Origin: Bacteroidales bacterium
Lineage (GTDB): Bacteria > Bacteroidota > Bacteroidia > Bacteroidales > UBA932
Assembly (NCBI GenBank): GCA_017428945.1
Contig: JAFRPW010000047.1
Coordinates: 1-64,000, forward strand
Reading direction: 5' to 3'
DNA length: 64,000 nt
Shown here: positions 1 through 8,037 of the stretch, one piece after another
How positions within the stretch are numbered: the stretch's first letter is position 1
Layout: each line of letters opens with the position of its first letter
Position numbers and translations under genes: made by a program
The notes under the pieces: model-generated
Told to the model about the DNA's origin: nothing
What the model saw: the letters and a program-made list of their open reading frames with translations, nothing else
Database searches by the model: none

Positions 1-182
1 AACTCGCCCTTCACGGCACTGGAGATGGTCACAGTGTCCTTGTCCACGCGCAAAGTCTTGTTATTCGGCCTTGCTATCAGGTAAATCACAAACACCAGCA
101 GCAGCGCTCCCAGCCACCAAGGCAGGGCCTTTTTGGTGAACGCCACGCGCCATCCGGTTTTCTTCTCGATGATCTTATCCAT
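1..182 (-). CDS. HlyD-type efflux adaptor, N-terminal part only
   Basis: About 60 N-terminal residues are visible; the rest lies beyond the window edge. The protein starts MDKIIEKKTGWRVAF and has one membrane anchor (LPWWLGALLLVFVIYLIA), then a stretch starting RPNNKTLRVDKDTV that looks like the beginning of a periplasmic adaptor (membrane fusion protein, HlyD/MacA type). Such proteins link an inner-membrane pump to a TolC channel. The start codon lies only four bases after the stop of the TolC-type gene, so the two are one operon. The assignment rests on the anchor and on the neighbour, because the diagnostic lipoyl and barrel domains are outside the window. Confidence 0.7.
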   Translation of the reverse strand, partial: MDKIIEKKTGWRVAFTKKALPWWLGALLLVFVIYLIARPNNKTLRVDKDTVTISSAVKGE

Positions 183-186
183 AGTT

Positions 187-1518
187 TTACTGATTTACGT
201 ATTCAACACCATTGTAGTAACGGACAACCGCCTGCTTGATGAGGTACTTGAACAGGCTGTTCATCTCATCGGCCTGCGCCTTCAAGAAATTGTTGTTGGC
301 CGTCTGGAACTCCAGCGGGGAAATGAGCCCCTGCTCCAGCTTCTTGAGGTTCAGCGTGTAGGCCTCGGCCTGCACCTCGGCCTTGCGCTGGGCCTGCTGG
401 TAGGCAGTGGCCGCTCCGTCGCGGTCCTGGATGGCCCTTCTGACCTCGCTCTCCACATCACGCCGCTTCTGGTCCAGTTCGGCCGTGGCCTTGTCCAAGG
501 CATGCTGCCTGCGGGAAATGGCCGAATGCTTGCTCAGACGGTTCCATATGGGAATCTGGAGTGAAACCTCCACATACTCGCCGCCGTTGTTCTTGAACTG
601 GTTTGCAAAGGTTGCCGTCTCTGACCCCTGATAAGTATAGTAGCTGGTGCTCCAGCCTGCATAGAGGCCGATTGTCGGCAGTAGTTGCCACTTGGCGGTA
701 TTTAGTTCCCGCTGTGCATTGAGCTGTAGCCATGAGGCAATCTGAATGCCCGGATTGTGCTCCAGGGCGAAGTCCACCACGGACTCCGTGGCCACCGGCT
801 CAATCTGCCACATCGGCATCGATGTGTCGATATTCAGCTGCTCATCCACCGGCCAGAACATGAGGTCTGAGAGCGTCATCTTCTGGTCCTGATACATATT
901 GTAGGTATTCGTCAGGTCATACTGACGGTCTGCCAGATCGGCCTCCATCTGAATCACATCCGCGTGTCCCTTCTGCCCCAGCTCTTCCTGGCGGCGGGCT
1001 TTGTCCAGCGCCTGCTCGGCCACTGCCGCCTGCTCCTCATAAACATCGCAGAGGCGCTTGTAGTACACTACGTTGTAGTAGGCCTCCATCACCGCCAGGC
1101 AGATATCGGCCTCCACCTGTTTTTCCTGCGAATCGGCAATGAGCATGCCTGTCTTGGAAATCTTGTAGTTGTTCACCGCCTTGAATCCGTCAAAAAGGTC
1201 GTAGCCTGCCGACACACCATAGTTATTATGGAACGACGTGGTATTGAAGTACGTATTGGTCTGCGGGTCGATGCTTCGGCCGAAGTTGTAGTACGCATAG
1301 GTCTGCGCACTGATCTGCGGGGTGAACAGCGCCAGGGCAGCATCCCGCCGGTCAATCTGCGCATCGCCTATAGCCGCCTGCTGGATGCGGATCTTCGTGG
1401 AATTGGAGATTGCGTAGGCCATACATTCTTTCAGGGTCATAGTAGTCTGGCCGCTGGCGCTGACTGTCTCAGCAAGCGCCAGAGCCGTAACTACACAACT
1501 AATGAAAAGGTTTCTCAT
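187..1518 (-). CDS. TolC family outer-membrane efflux channel
   Basis: A 443-residue outer-membrane factor with a signal peptide (MRNLFISCVVTALALAETVSA), the opening MTLKECMAYAISNS typical of TolC-family proteins, and long coiled-coil helices with the internal duplication of the family. It forms the trimeric exit duct for an efflux or type I secretion pump in the outer membrane. I start it at 1518 rather than at a longer reading start at 1545, because a sigma-54 promoter ends near 1550 and transcription would begin near 1540. It is followed after four bases by the adaptor gene. The pump is probably switched on by the two-component system at 4459-6707, whose operator half-sites lie upstream. 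Confidence 0.9.
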   Translation of the reverse strand: MRNLFISCVVTALALAETVSASGQTTMTLKECMAYAISNSTKIRIQQAAIGDAQIDRRDAALALFTPQISAQTYAYYNFGRSIDPQTNTYFNTTSFHNNYGVSAGYDLFDGFKAVNNYKISKTGMLIADSQEKQVEADICLAVMEAYYNVVYYKRLCDVYEEQAAVAEQALDKARRQEELGQKGHADVIQMEADLADRQYDLTNTYNMYQDQKMTLSDLMFWPVDEQLNIDTSMPMWQIEPVATESVVDFALEHNPGIQIASWLQLNAQRELNTAKWQLLPTIGLYAGWSTSYYTYQGSETATFANQFKNNGGEYVEVSLQIPIWNRLSKHSAISRRQHALDKATAELDQKRRDVESEVRRAIQDRDGAATAYQQAQRKAEVQAEAYTLNLKKLEQGLISPLEFQTANNNFLKAQADEMNSLFKYLIKQAVVRYYNGVEYVNQ

Positions 1519-1568
1519 GTCAATACTTATGTTTAACCGTGCCAAACATAAGCACCCGCCGTGCCAAA
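1450..1568. repeat. Long direct repeat, copy 1 (tolC 5' end and promoter)
   Basis: About 119 bases holding the first 23 codons of tolC and its sigma-54 promoter. It is repeated almost perfectly (two mismatches) at 3016-3134, exactly 1566 bases away and in the same orientation. The two copies bracket the yhcG gene. Weaker similarity at the same offset continues to about 1591. Confidence 0.9.
1550..1567 (-). promoter_or_regulatory. sigma-54 promoter of the tolC operon
   Basis: Read on the minus strand this is TTGGCACGGCGGGTGCTT, which matches the sigma-54 -24/-12 consensus TGGCACN5TTGC in every position but one, with the required GG-to-GC spacing. Transcription would start near 1540, about 20 bases before the tolC start codon. 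A near-identical copy lies at 3116-3133. Confidence 0.75.
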
Positions 1569-1623
1569 AGAAATAAGTTGTTGATTTACAGGTCTTTTGG
1601 CGAATGGGTGTAAAAGAAAATAG

Positions 1624-1660
1624 TGTAAAGCTTTACATTACACTTTACACTTGCTTTACA
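1624..1660. promoter_or_regulatory. Candidate activator sites (TGTAAAG/CTTTACA array)
   Basis: TGTAAAGCTTTACA (1624-1637) is a perfect 14-base palindrome. Further CTTTACA half-sites start at 1643 and 1654, so successive sites are 11-12 bases apart, on one face of the helix. The array lies about 60-95 bases upstream of the -24 box, the usual place for an NtrC-type enhancer-binding activator. The same half-site is found upstream of the sigma-54 response regulator gene (6821-6858). Confidence 0.65.
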
Positions 1661-1801
1661 GTCTTTTTATCCAACACCCCCGGCAAGTGCTCCCCCGGCC
1701 GCCAGGCAATCATTGACCTCCACGTCAGGGCGATTATCTGGTATTTGTCTCTTTAATCCAGAATAAAACGTTAACTTTGTCAGAACATAAACTGATTTGT
1801 T

Positions 1802-2941
1802 ATGAACGCATTGCCTCAGATATATCAGGACGCTGTCAAAACTATCAAACAGGCCATCCTTGAAAGCCAATACCGCTCCGCCAAGATGATTAGCGGCGAG
1901 CAACTTTCGTTGTACTTTGGCATCGGATGCTACGTGTCAGAGCATTCCCGTACAGACAAGTGGGGCACAGGGGCCATTGAGTCCATCAGCGAGCAGCTAA
2001 AGAAAGAATTGCCTGGCCTACATGGTTTTTCAGCAGAGAGCATCAAGAAAATGCGTCAGTTCTATGAGTTCTGGAGCCAGTTCATAAATCGGTCGCCGAC
2101 GGCGACCGATTTACAGGTGACTGATTCAAAGGATGTTGCCTCCTATATTCAGGTAAACTCATTCGCTCTTCAAAATTGGTCGCCGGTGGCGACCGAAATC
2201 AACCGGGACGATTTTCTGGGCATCAGTTTCTCCCATCACATGGAGATTCTCAACAAGACCAAGGATATCGATACCGTTCTGTTCTACATCCACGAGACCG
2301 TCATGCATCGTTGGGACAAGTACACCCTTCGAGACAAGTTGAAACTCAAAATCCACGAGACTCAGAAAGGAATTCCCAACAACTTCGTCCAGACCATTCC
2401 TTCATCCCGGCAAGCCCTTCAGGCCGTGAAGATGTTCAAGGATGAATACCTGCTGGACTACATCAACCTGGAAGACATTGATGCCGCCGATGAAGATGAT
2501 GTGGATGAGCGTGTGGTAGAGAATACCATCGTCCGGAACGTAAAGAGGTTTATGATGAAATTCGGCAAGGATTTCGCCTACGTGGGCAACCAGTACAATC
2601 TGGAAGTCTTCGGGGAGGAACAGCGCAGCGACCTGCTATTTTTCAACCGCCAACTCAACTGTCTCGTGGCCATCGAACTCAAAGCCGGGAAATTCAAAAC
2701 CGCATACCTTGGCCAGTTATACGGCTACCTTCAGGTCCTTGATGACCAGGTCCGCAAGCCGCACGAGAATCCCTCTATCGGCATCATCCTCTGCAGACGC
2801 GCCAACCGTGCCTTCGTCGAATATGCCATCCGCGACTACACCAAGCCGATGGGTGTTGCCACTTACAAGACCCTCGGCGATATGCCTGAGGCCTTCCGTG
2901 AAGCCCTTCCCGACGAAGACGACCTCAAGAAACTCCTGTAG
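1802..2941 (+). CDS. YhcG-type PD-(D/E)XK nuclease domain protein (DUF1016)
   Basis: A 379-residue protein with the two-part architecture of the YhcG/DUF1016 family. The N-terminal alpha-helical domain (about residues 15-170, with SAESIKKMRQFYEFW and ISFSHHMEIL) is followed by a PD-(D/E)XK nuclease domain (about 190-330) with RSDLLFF and VAIELKAGKF supplying the acidic and E-x-K residues. Family members are nuclease-like proteins often found in defence or mobile gene neighbourhoods; the exact role is unsettled. The variable linker (residues 95-133) carries two DNA palindromes encoding RSPTATD and WSPVATE. The gene sits between two direct repeats of the tolC promoter, so it looks inserted, and the second promoter copy points through it antisense. 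Confidence 0.85.
   Translation: MNALPQIYQDAVKTIKQAILESQYRSAKMISGEQLSLYFGIGCYVSEHSRTDKWGTGAIESISEQLKKELPGLHGFSAESIKKMRQFYEFWSQFINRSPTATDLQVTDSKDVASYIQVNSFALQNWSPVATEINRDDFLGISFSHHMEILNKTKDIDTVLFYIHETVMHRWDKYTLRDKLKLKIHETQKGIPNNFVQTIPSSRQALQAVKMFKDEYLLDYINLEDIDAADEDDVDERVVENTIVRNVKRFMMKFGKDFAYVGNQYNLEVFGEEQRSDLLFFNRQLNCLVAIELKAGKFKTAYLGQLYGYLQVLDDQVRKPHENPSIGIILCRRANRAFVEYAIRDYTKPMGVATYKTLGDMPEAFREALPDEDDLKKLL
2086..2112. repeat. 12-base perfect inverted repeat inside yhcG
   Basis: AAATCGGTCGCC, a GAC spacer, then the exact reverse complement. It lies in the variable interdomain linker of the YhcG protein and encodes the stretch around RSPTATD. A related, less perfect palindrome with the same GGTCGCC/GGCGACC core lies at 2176-2199. 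Confidence 0.85.
2176..2199. repeat. Second GGTCGCC/GGCGACC palindrome inside yhcG
   Basis: The core arms GGTCGCC and GGCGACC are perfect with a GGT spacer, and the flanks are partly matched. It is read in the same frame as the palindrome at 2086 and encodes WSPVATE. Confidence 0.75.
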
Positions 2942-2958
2942 CAGTTTTGTTGTATGGG

Positions 2959-3084
2959 TTAAAAAGCGAGGCAGGCGCGAACACGGAGGGTGGGGGTCAC
3001 AGCGAGGTGGCTGCAGCCGCTGGCGCTGACTGTCTCAGCAAGCGCCAGAGCCGTAACTACACAACTAATGAAAAGGTTTCTCAT
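2959..3084 (-). pseudogene. Truncated duplicate of the tolC start
   Basis: An orphan reading frame of 41 codons. Its first 23 residues are identical to the TolC signal peptide and mature start (MRNLFISCVVTALALAETVS onwards); after 3016 it runs into unrelated sequence and stops. It keeps its own copies of the sigma-54 promoter (3116-3133) and activator half-sites. It is a by-product of the duplication or insertion that brought in yhcG, and cannot make a channel. Confidence 0.8.
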
Positions 3085-3134
3085 GTCAATACTTATGTTT
3101 AACCGTGCCAAATACAAGCACCCGCCGTGCCAAA
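3016..3134. repeat. Long direct repeat, copy 2, with an orphan sigma-54 promoter
   Basis: This is the second copy of the 1450-1568 repeat. It includes AAGCACCCGCCGTGCCAA (3116-3133), a sigma-54 promoter on the minus strand identical to that of tolC. Transcripts from it would cross the orphan tolC start and then run antisense through yhcG. Confidence 0.9.
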
Positions 3135-3180
3135 CCATCTAACACATTGATTTACAGACAAAACACAAAAGAACAAGGAG

Positions 3181-3229
3181 TGTAAAGTCTGTCAAAACTT
3201 TACACTCCCTTTACACTTGAGGCTTTACA
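3181..3229. promoter_or_regulatory. Second array of TGTAAAG/CTTTACA half-sites
   Basis: TGTAAAG at 3181 is followed by CTTTACA at 3198, 3209 and 3223. The array stands in the same place relative to the orphan sigma-54 promoter as the array at 1624-1660 does to the tolC promoter, although the sequence around the half-sites has diverged. Conservation of the sites against a changed background supports a binding function. Confidence 0.55.
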
Positions 3230-3255
3230 CCTTGTCCTTTCCGGAGCAAAAAGCC

Positions 3256-3447
3256 TTAAATCATCTGCGCAGCCAACTGCTCAACGCTGTAATTCAAAAA
3301 GGCAGAGTTTTCTTCCCGCAGGCGTTCCGCAACCGGGGACTGCATCACCAGTCCTGTCGCATCCCGGGGAGTCATACCATACCTGGCCACCAGATACGCG
3401 CTCAGGTCGGCCAGCAGGGTGTCAATACGGATAGTAGTCTCGCTCAT
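3256..3447 (-). CDS. Small protein, third gene of the DUF3990 operon
   Basis: A 63-residue acidic, helical protein (MSETTIRIDTLLADLSAYL at the start, SVEQLAAQMI at the end). It begins one base after the stop of the DUF3990 gene, so it is almost certainly translated from the same message. I recognise no named domain with certainty. In size and position it resembles the small DUF3791-like partners that often accompany DUF3990 proteins, and it may help to neutralise or position the DUF3990 protein. That role is inferred from context only. Confidence 0.65.
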   Translation of the reverse strand: MSETTIRIDTLLADLSAYLVARYGMTPRDATGLVMQSPVAERLREENSAFLNYSVEQLAAQMI

Positions 3448-3448
3448 T

Positions 3449-3943
3449 TTATAAGGTTGTTAATTCTGTCAATGCTTTTTCGGTGCAGAAGCAATACTGT
3501 ACGTAACTGCTTCCAAACTGGGAAACGCGCTGGATGAAAACCTCCAGATTCTTGTCATCCAAGTAGGTCTTGGGGAATTCGCGCTTATAGCGGAAGATTT
3601 CCTGATCCAAGATGGCATCAGCCACAGGACCAATCACTATGTCATAATTGTGCGCAAAGAATTCCTCATCACGGTTGCGAATCACAAAGCGTGCCCACTC
3701 GACGCTGAAATCCGGGAACAATGCCACTTTCAATCCATCGGCTTTCGCCTTCTTCAAACTGAATGAGAACGGATTCACGGTAATCTCACCTTCCTGCTTG
3801 ATGTTCTTGCGCCGTTTCCCCATCTCCCAAGCGCGGCTCCAACTGGGAGTCAGATAGAATCCACGCCCGAAGTCGTTCTTGGACTGACACCATTTCAGAT
3901 CCGGCTTTTTAACTGCCACATTTGAGCCGTGAAGCAATCTCAT
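3449..3943 (-). CDS. DUF3990 protein, ADP-ribosyltransferase-like putative toxin
   Basis: A 164-residue protein with the marks of DUF3990, a family with an ADP-ribosyltransferase-like fold: MRLLHGSNVAVKKPDL at the start, KNDFGRGFYLTPSWSRAWEM, a WARFVIRNR segment, and YDIVIGPVAD. The family is found next to XRE regulators and DUF3791 proteins in arrangements that look like toxin-antitoxin systems. Its start overlaps the stop of the XRE gene by four bases (ATGA), and the small 63-residue gene follows at once, giving a three-gene operon. The likely toxic activity (modifying a target with ADP-ribose from NAD) is inferred from the family, not shown here. Confidence 0.8.
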   Translation of the reverse strand: MRLLHGSNVAVKKPDLKWCQSKNDFGRGFYLTPSWSRAWEMGKRRKNIKQEGEITVNPFSFSLKKAKADGLKVALFPDFSVEWARFVIRNRDEEFFAHNYDIVIGPVADAILDQEIFRYKREFPKTYLDDKNLEVFIQRVSQFGSSYVQYCFCTEKALTELTTL

Positions 3944-4395
3944 AAGCGTCCTCCGTTATTGGCACAGATACGGGAAAGATCCTGAAGTACAATAGCGCGG
4001 GGCAGTGTCTGTTCATAGCGGAAACTGCTTTCCAGGAAATCAATACCCTTGTACAGAAGAAGGAACTGATAGGCCTTTGCAAAACTCAGTTTATTCTCCT
4101 CTGCAAACCAGGATACACCAGTGGTGATAAACTTCGTCTTTTGCTCCTTGGTGGCAGGGCTCTCATCAATTCCGGAGGCGGAGAATACAAGCTGTTCACC
4201 CATTGCTTCCAGCAGGATAGCCGCATCCTCAGCTGAGATATGGGTAAGCCCCTTCTCAATTTTGCTGATGCTGCTCTTTCCAAGACCCACACGGCGCCCC
4301 AGTTCCTCCTGGGTAATACCTTTGCTCTTCCGGACAGCCAGAATGGTGCTCCCCAGAAGATTGGAATCTGTCTTTGCAGTGAACTTCGTTTTCAT
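3940..4395 (-). CDS. XRE helix-turn-helix regulator fused to a DUF3791-like domain, putative antitoxin
   Basis: A 151-residue protein. Residues about 12-70 are a classic XRE helix-turn-helix (ILAVRKSKGITQEELGRRVG, then GKSSISKIEKG). The C-terminal part (GVSWFAEENKLSFAKAYQFL, then LYKGIDFLESSFRYEQTLPR) looks like DUF3791, the usual partner of DUF3990. It probably represses its own operon and neutralises the DUF3990 protein. A longer TTG start at 4416 is possible, but the promoter box at 4414-4421 overlaps it, so the ATG at 4395 is preferred. Confidence 0.8.
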   Translation of the reverse strand: MKTKFTAKTDSNLLGSTILAVRKSKGITQEELGRRVGLGKSSISKIEKGLTHISAEDAAILLEAMGEQLVFSASGIDESPATKEQKTKFITTGVSWFAEENKLSFAKAYQFLLLYKGIDFLESSFRYEQTLPRAIVLQDLSRICANNGGRL

Positions 4396-4413
4396 ATCGT
4401 TCGTTCTTTTCTG

Positions 4414-4421
4414 CAAAAGTA
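4414..4421 (-). promoter_or_regulatory. TAnnTTTG promoter of the XRE-DUF3990 operon
   Basis: TACTTTTG on the minus strand, a perfect match to the Bacteroidota -7 box, with a TTG-containing -33 region about 20 bases upstream. It places the transcription start near 4407, just before the ATG at 4395. Confidence 0.6.
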
Positions 4422-4458
4422 AGAAAAGTTTCCCAAATGAGCAACTTTATCGCCTTTT

Positions 4459-5336
4459 TTAGCGGAATTTGAGCTCAAATACCGTCTGGTTCACATCGCT
4501 CCGGAGCAAATCGATGGTGCCATTATGCTGCCGCATGATCTGGCGAGCCAGGGATAGGCCGATGCCGGAACCTCCTTTCTTGGTCGTGAAGAACGGGACG
4601 AAGATTTGTTCCTGCGCGGAGACAGGAATAGGTGCACCGTCATTGGCCACCTGAACGATAACCTCATCCTCCTTACCCATCCGGGCTGATATTTCAATGT
4701 GCTTCGCGCCGGCCTGCAAGGCATTCTTGATCAGGTTAATGAGAATTTGCGAGATTTGCCCTTCATCGGCATAAATCATCAGATCATCCTCCTCAGGCCG
4801 ATACTTGCAGGTGGCACCACAGCTGGCGGCAAACTCACTGTTCAATCCGATGACGCTATCCATCAGTTCCCGCAGGTCCAGCGCCTTGCGAATCGGCTTC
4901 GCCACACCGGAAAGCTGCCGGTAGGTCTGCACAAAGCCGATAAGATTCTTCGATGAGTCGCTGATGGTTTCCAGCCCGGCCTTGATGTCCAGCTCGCTAT
5001 GGCCATTTTCATCGACCGACTTGGCCATCGCATCGCTCAAAGAAGCAATCGGCGACACCGTATTCATAATCTCGTGCGTGAGCACGCGTATGAGTTTGGT
5101 CCAGGAATCCTGCTCGTGGGCCTGACGCTGTTTCTCAAAGATTGTTCGGATTCGGTTCAGCGTGCGATTGAACTTGCTTTTGTCCTGGAAACGGAAATTT
5201 AGCTCCCCATCTTCCAGGGCGTCCATCATGTATGCTACCTTCTTGATGTCCTTCCGGCGTGTCCGGATAGTAGCAATCACCGCCACCACAATGGCAACGA
5301 TAACAGCAACTCCGATGATATGCCAGACAGTAAAAG

Positions 5337-5340
<4 letters not shown>
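4459..5340 (-). CDS. Sensor histidine kinase without a sensor domain
   Basis: A 293-residue membrane kinase. One transmembrane segment (about residues 7-25) is followed directly by a short linker, the dimerisation helix with the phospho-acceptor histidine (LTHEIMNTVSPI, His89) and a HATPase domain with the N box (INLIKNALQAGA) and G boxes (GGSGIGLSLARQIMRQHNG). There is almost no periplasmic part, so it must sense through the membrane, the linker or a partner. Its start overlaps the stop of the response regulator gene by four bases, and it phosphorylates that regulator. Together they probably control the tolC efflux operon. Confidence 0.9.
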
Positions 5341-6707
<1,367 letters not shown>

Positions 6708-6748
6708 AATCAAATACGAATGTAAGAATTTTCTGTTGCACACGCAAG

Positions 6749-6764
6749 TGCAACCCCTGTGCCT
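6749..6764 (-). promoter_or_regulatory. sigma-54 promoter of the response regulator
   Basis: Minus-strand AGGCACAGGGGTTGCA is nearly a perfect TGGCACN5TTGCA. It lies about 42 bases upstream of the ATG at 6707, which confirms that start. The gene is therefore probably activated by its own product. Confidence 0.75.
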
Positions 6765-6820
6765 AATTCGACAAACGACTGGTTGCTAAATATTTATGAG
6801 AATTGTCGTTTTATGGTTTG

Positions 6821-6858
6821 TGTAAAGATTATTTCCAATGTTGTAAAGAATCTTTACA
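6821..6858. promoter_or_regulatory. Activator sites upstream of the regulator gene
   Basis: TGTAAAG at 6821 and the palindrome TGTAAAGAATCTTTACA (6842-6858, 7-base arms) lie about 60-95 bases upstream of the -24 box. They share the half-site with the arrays at 1624-1660 and 3181-3229, which links the regulator to the tolC operon. Confidence 0.65.
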
Positions 6859-6912
6859 CTTTTTTTATGCGTTGCAAAAAGCGATATGCGTGGTTACCAC
6901 AGGCCTCGTAAG

Positions 6913-7320
6913 TCACTGGGTTACAAGACACCGTTTGTCAAGCTCTTGCTCCAGGAGCGGAAGGAGCTGGTGGTCTGCGGGGAGCCAGTTTACGGTGCCA
7001 AGCTCATGGGAGGATAGCCAGCGTGAAGCTTCGTGCTCGTTCAGGTGGAGGGCTTCCGTAAGGAGAGAACAGATGTAGCAGCGCATGGAGAGGTGGAACT
7101 TGGGATAGTCCCATTCAACTGTACAGAGGAATCTGTCAATTATAATCTCTGCGTCCAGTTCTTCGCGGATTTCGCGCAAAAGCGCATCTTCCGGCGCTTC
7201 TGAGGCCTCTACCTTGCCGCCCGGGAATTCCCAGTAATCTTTCCAGTCGCCATAGCCGCGCTGGGTGGCAAAAATCCTGTCTCCTTTGCGGATTATGGCC
7301 GCTACAACTTCTATTGTCAT
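6913..7320 (-). CDS. Nudix hydrolase, MutT/NudG type
   Basis: A 135-residue Nudix protein. The Nudix box is complete (GGKVEASEAPEDALLREIRE, then ELDAEI), with the REIREEL metal-binding glutamates, and the protein opens MTIEVVAAIIRKGDRIFATQR as in MutT and NudG. It should hydrolyse an oxidised or modified nucleoside triphosphate (8-oxo-dGTP or a CTP derivative) to the monophosphate and so protect DNA or RNA from errors. It ends about 55 bases from the activator sites of the downstream regulator. The choice between MutT and NudG substrates cannot be made from sequence alone. Confidence 0.9.
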   Translation of the reverse strand: MTIEVVAAIIRKGDRIFATQRGYGDWKDYWEFPGGKVEASEAPEDALLREIREELDAEIIIDRFLCTVEWDYPKFHLSMRCYICSLLTEALHLNEHEASRWLSSHELGTVNWLPADHQLLPLLEQELDKRCLVTQ

Positions 7321-7337
7321 GGCAGCGGGAAGCTAAG

Positions 7338-7961
7338 TTATCTTGTTGCCTGGCTAATGATGTCTATGCCAATGCCACCGTAAATGGCGCGGCTGGATGC
7401 CACTGCATGGATGCTGAACCACTTGCACGGCTGAATGGAGATGCCTCCGCCGAAGGTGAAATAATGGCTTCTTGAGCCTGGTGTCACTTTGTAGTCGTGA
7501 TACCAGGAGGCGGTTTCATCGGTTTCAATGTTAATGGAACTGCCGTCTGTGACACCATAATTGGTCTGGGCGTAGCCAAGCACCGGCATTATGCGCAGCC
7601 ACTTTAGAATGGGAATCTGGTACCCTGTACTTATGCTGAAGGCTGCGTTGTCGTCCCACTTGGTATCTGAAATGTTTCCTTCATACTTATGCTGGGGATC
7701 TGCCTTTATGAAATCCAGGTAGAAGCCGTTGAAAAGGACGTAGGCGCCCATGCCAAAGCGGGCATATTCCGTGAAGGCGCCGGCCTGGCCAAGTGTGACG
7801 CCGCCTTCCAGGCGTTTGGCATTCAGGGTGAAGTCAAACAGGTGGAACTCTTTCTCCATAATGGCCCCGCCGGCTGCAGTCTGGGCCTTTGCGCTTGTTG
7901 TTCCCAAAAGAATCATTCCTGCAGCAAGCAGTGTGTACGTTACTTTTACGACCTTGAGCAT
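7338..7961 (-). CDS. Predicted outer-membrane beta-barrel protein, unknown function
   Basis: A 207-residue exported protein with a signal peptide ending ...TTSAKAQ. The mature part alternates hydrophobic and polar residues (FTLNAKRLEGGVTLGQAG, YARFGMGAYVLFNGFYLDFI), contains glycine-rich turns, and has strands of the kind that form an outer-membrane barrel. It lies head to head with hydE, and its promoter (TATCTTTG at 7980-7987, minus strand) is separate. I do not recognise a named family. Confidence 0.65.
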   Translation of the reverse strand: MLKVVKVTYTLLAAGMILLGTTSAKAQTAAGGAIMEKEFHLFDFTLNAKRLEGGVTLGQAGAFTEYARFGMGAYVLFNGFYLDFIKADPQHKYEGNISDTKWDDNAAFSISTGYQIPILKWLRIMPVLGYAQTNYGVTDGSSINIETDETASWYHDYKVTPGSRSHYFTFGGGISIQPCKWFSIHAVASSRAIYGGIGIDIISQATR

Positions 7962-7979
7962 AACTTATTCTCTTTTTTA

Positions 7980-8033
7980 CAAAGATAGTGAAAATAGATG
8001 GAATGTGTATTCCACGGAGATTTGTTATATTTG
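7980..8033. promoter_or_regulatory. Divergent promoters for the barrel protein and hydE
   Basis: The minus-strand -7 box TATCTTTG is at 7980-7987 and the plus-strand box TATATTTG is at 8026-8033. The latter is only four bases before the hydE start codon at 8038, so the hydE message would have an extremely short or no leader. Confidence 0.6.
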
Positions 8034-8037
8034 TACT

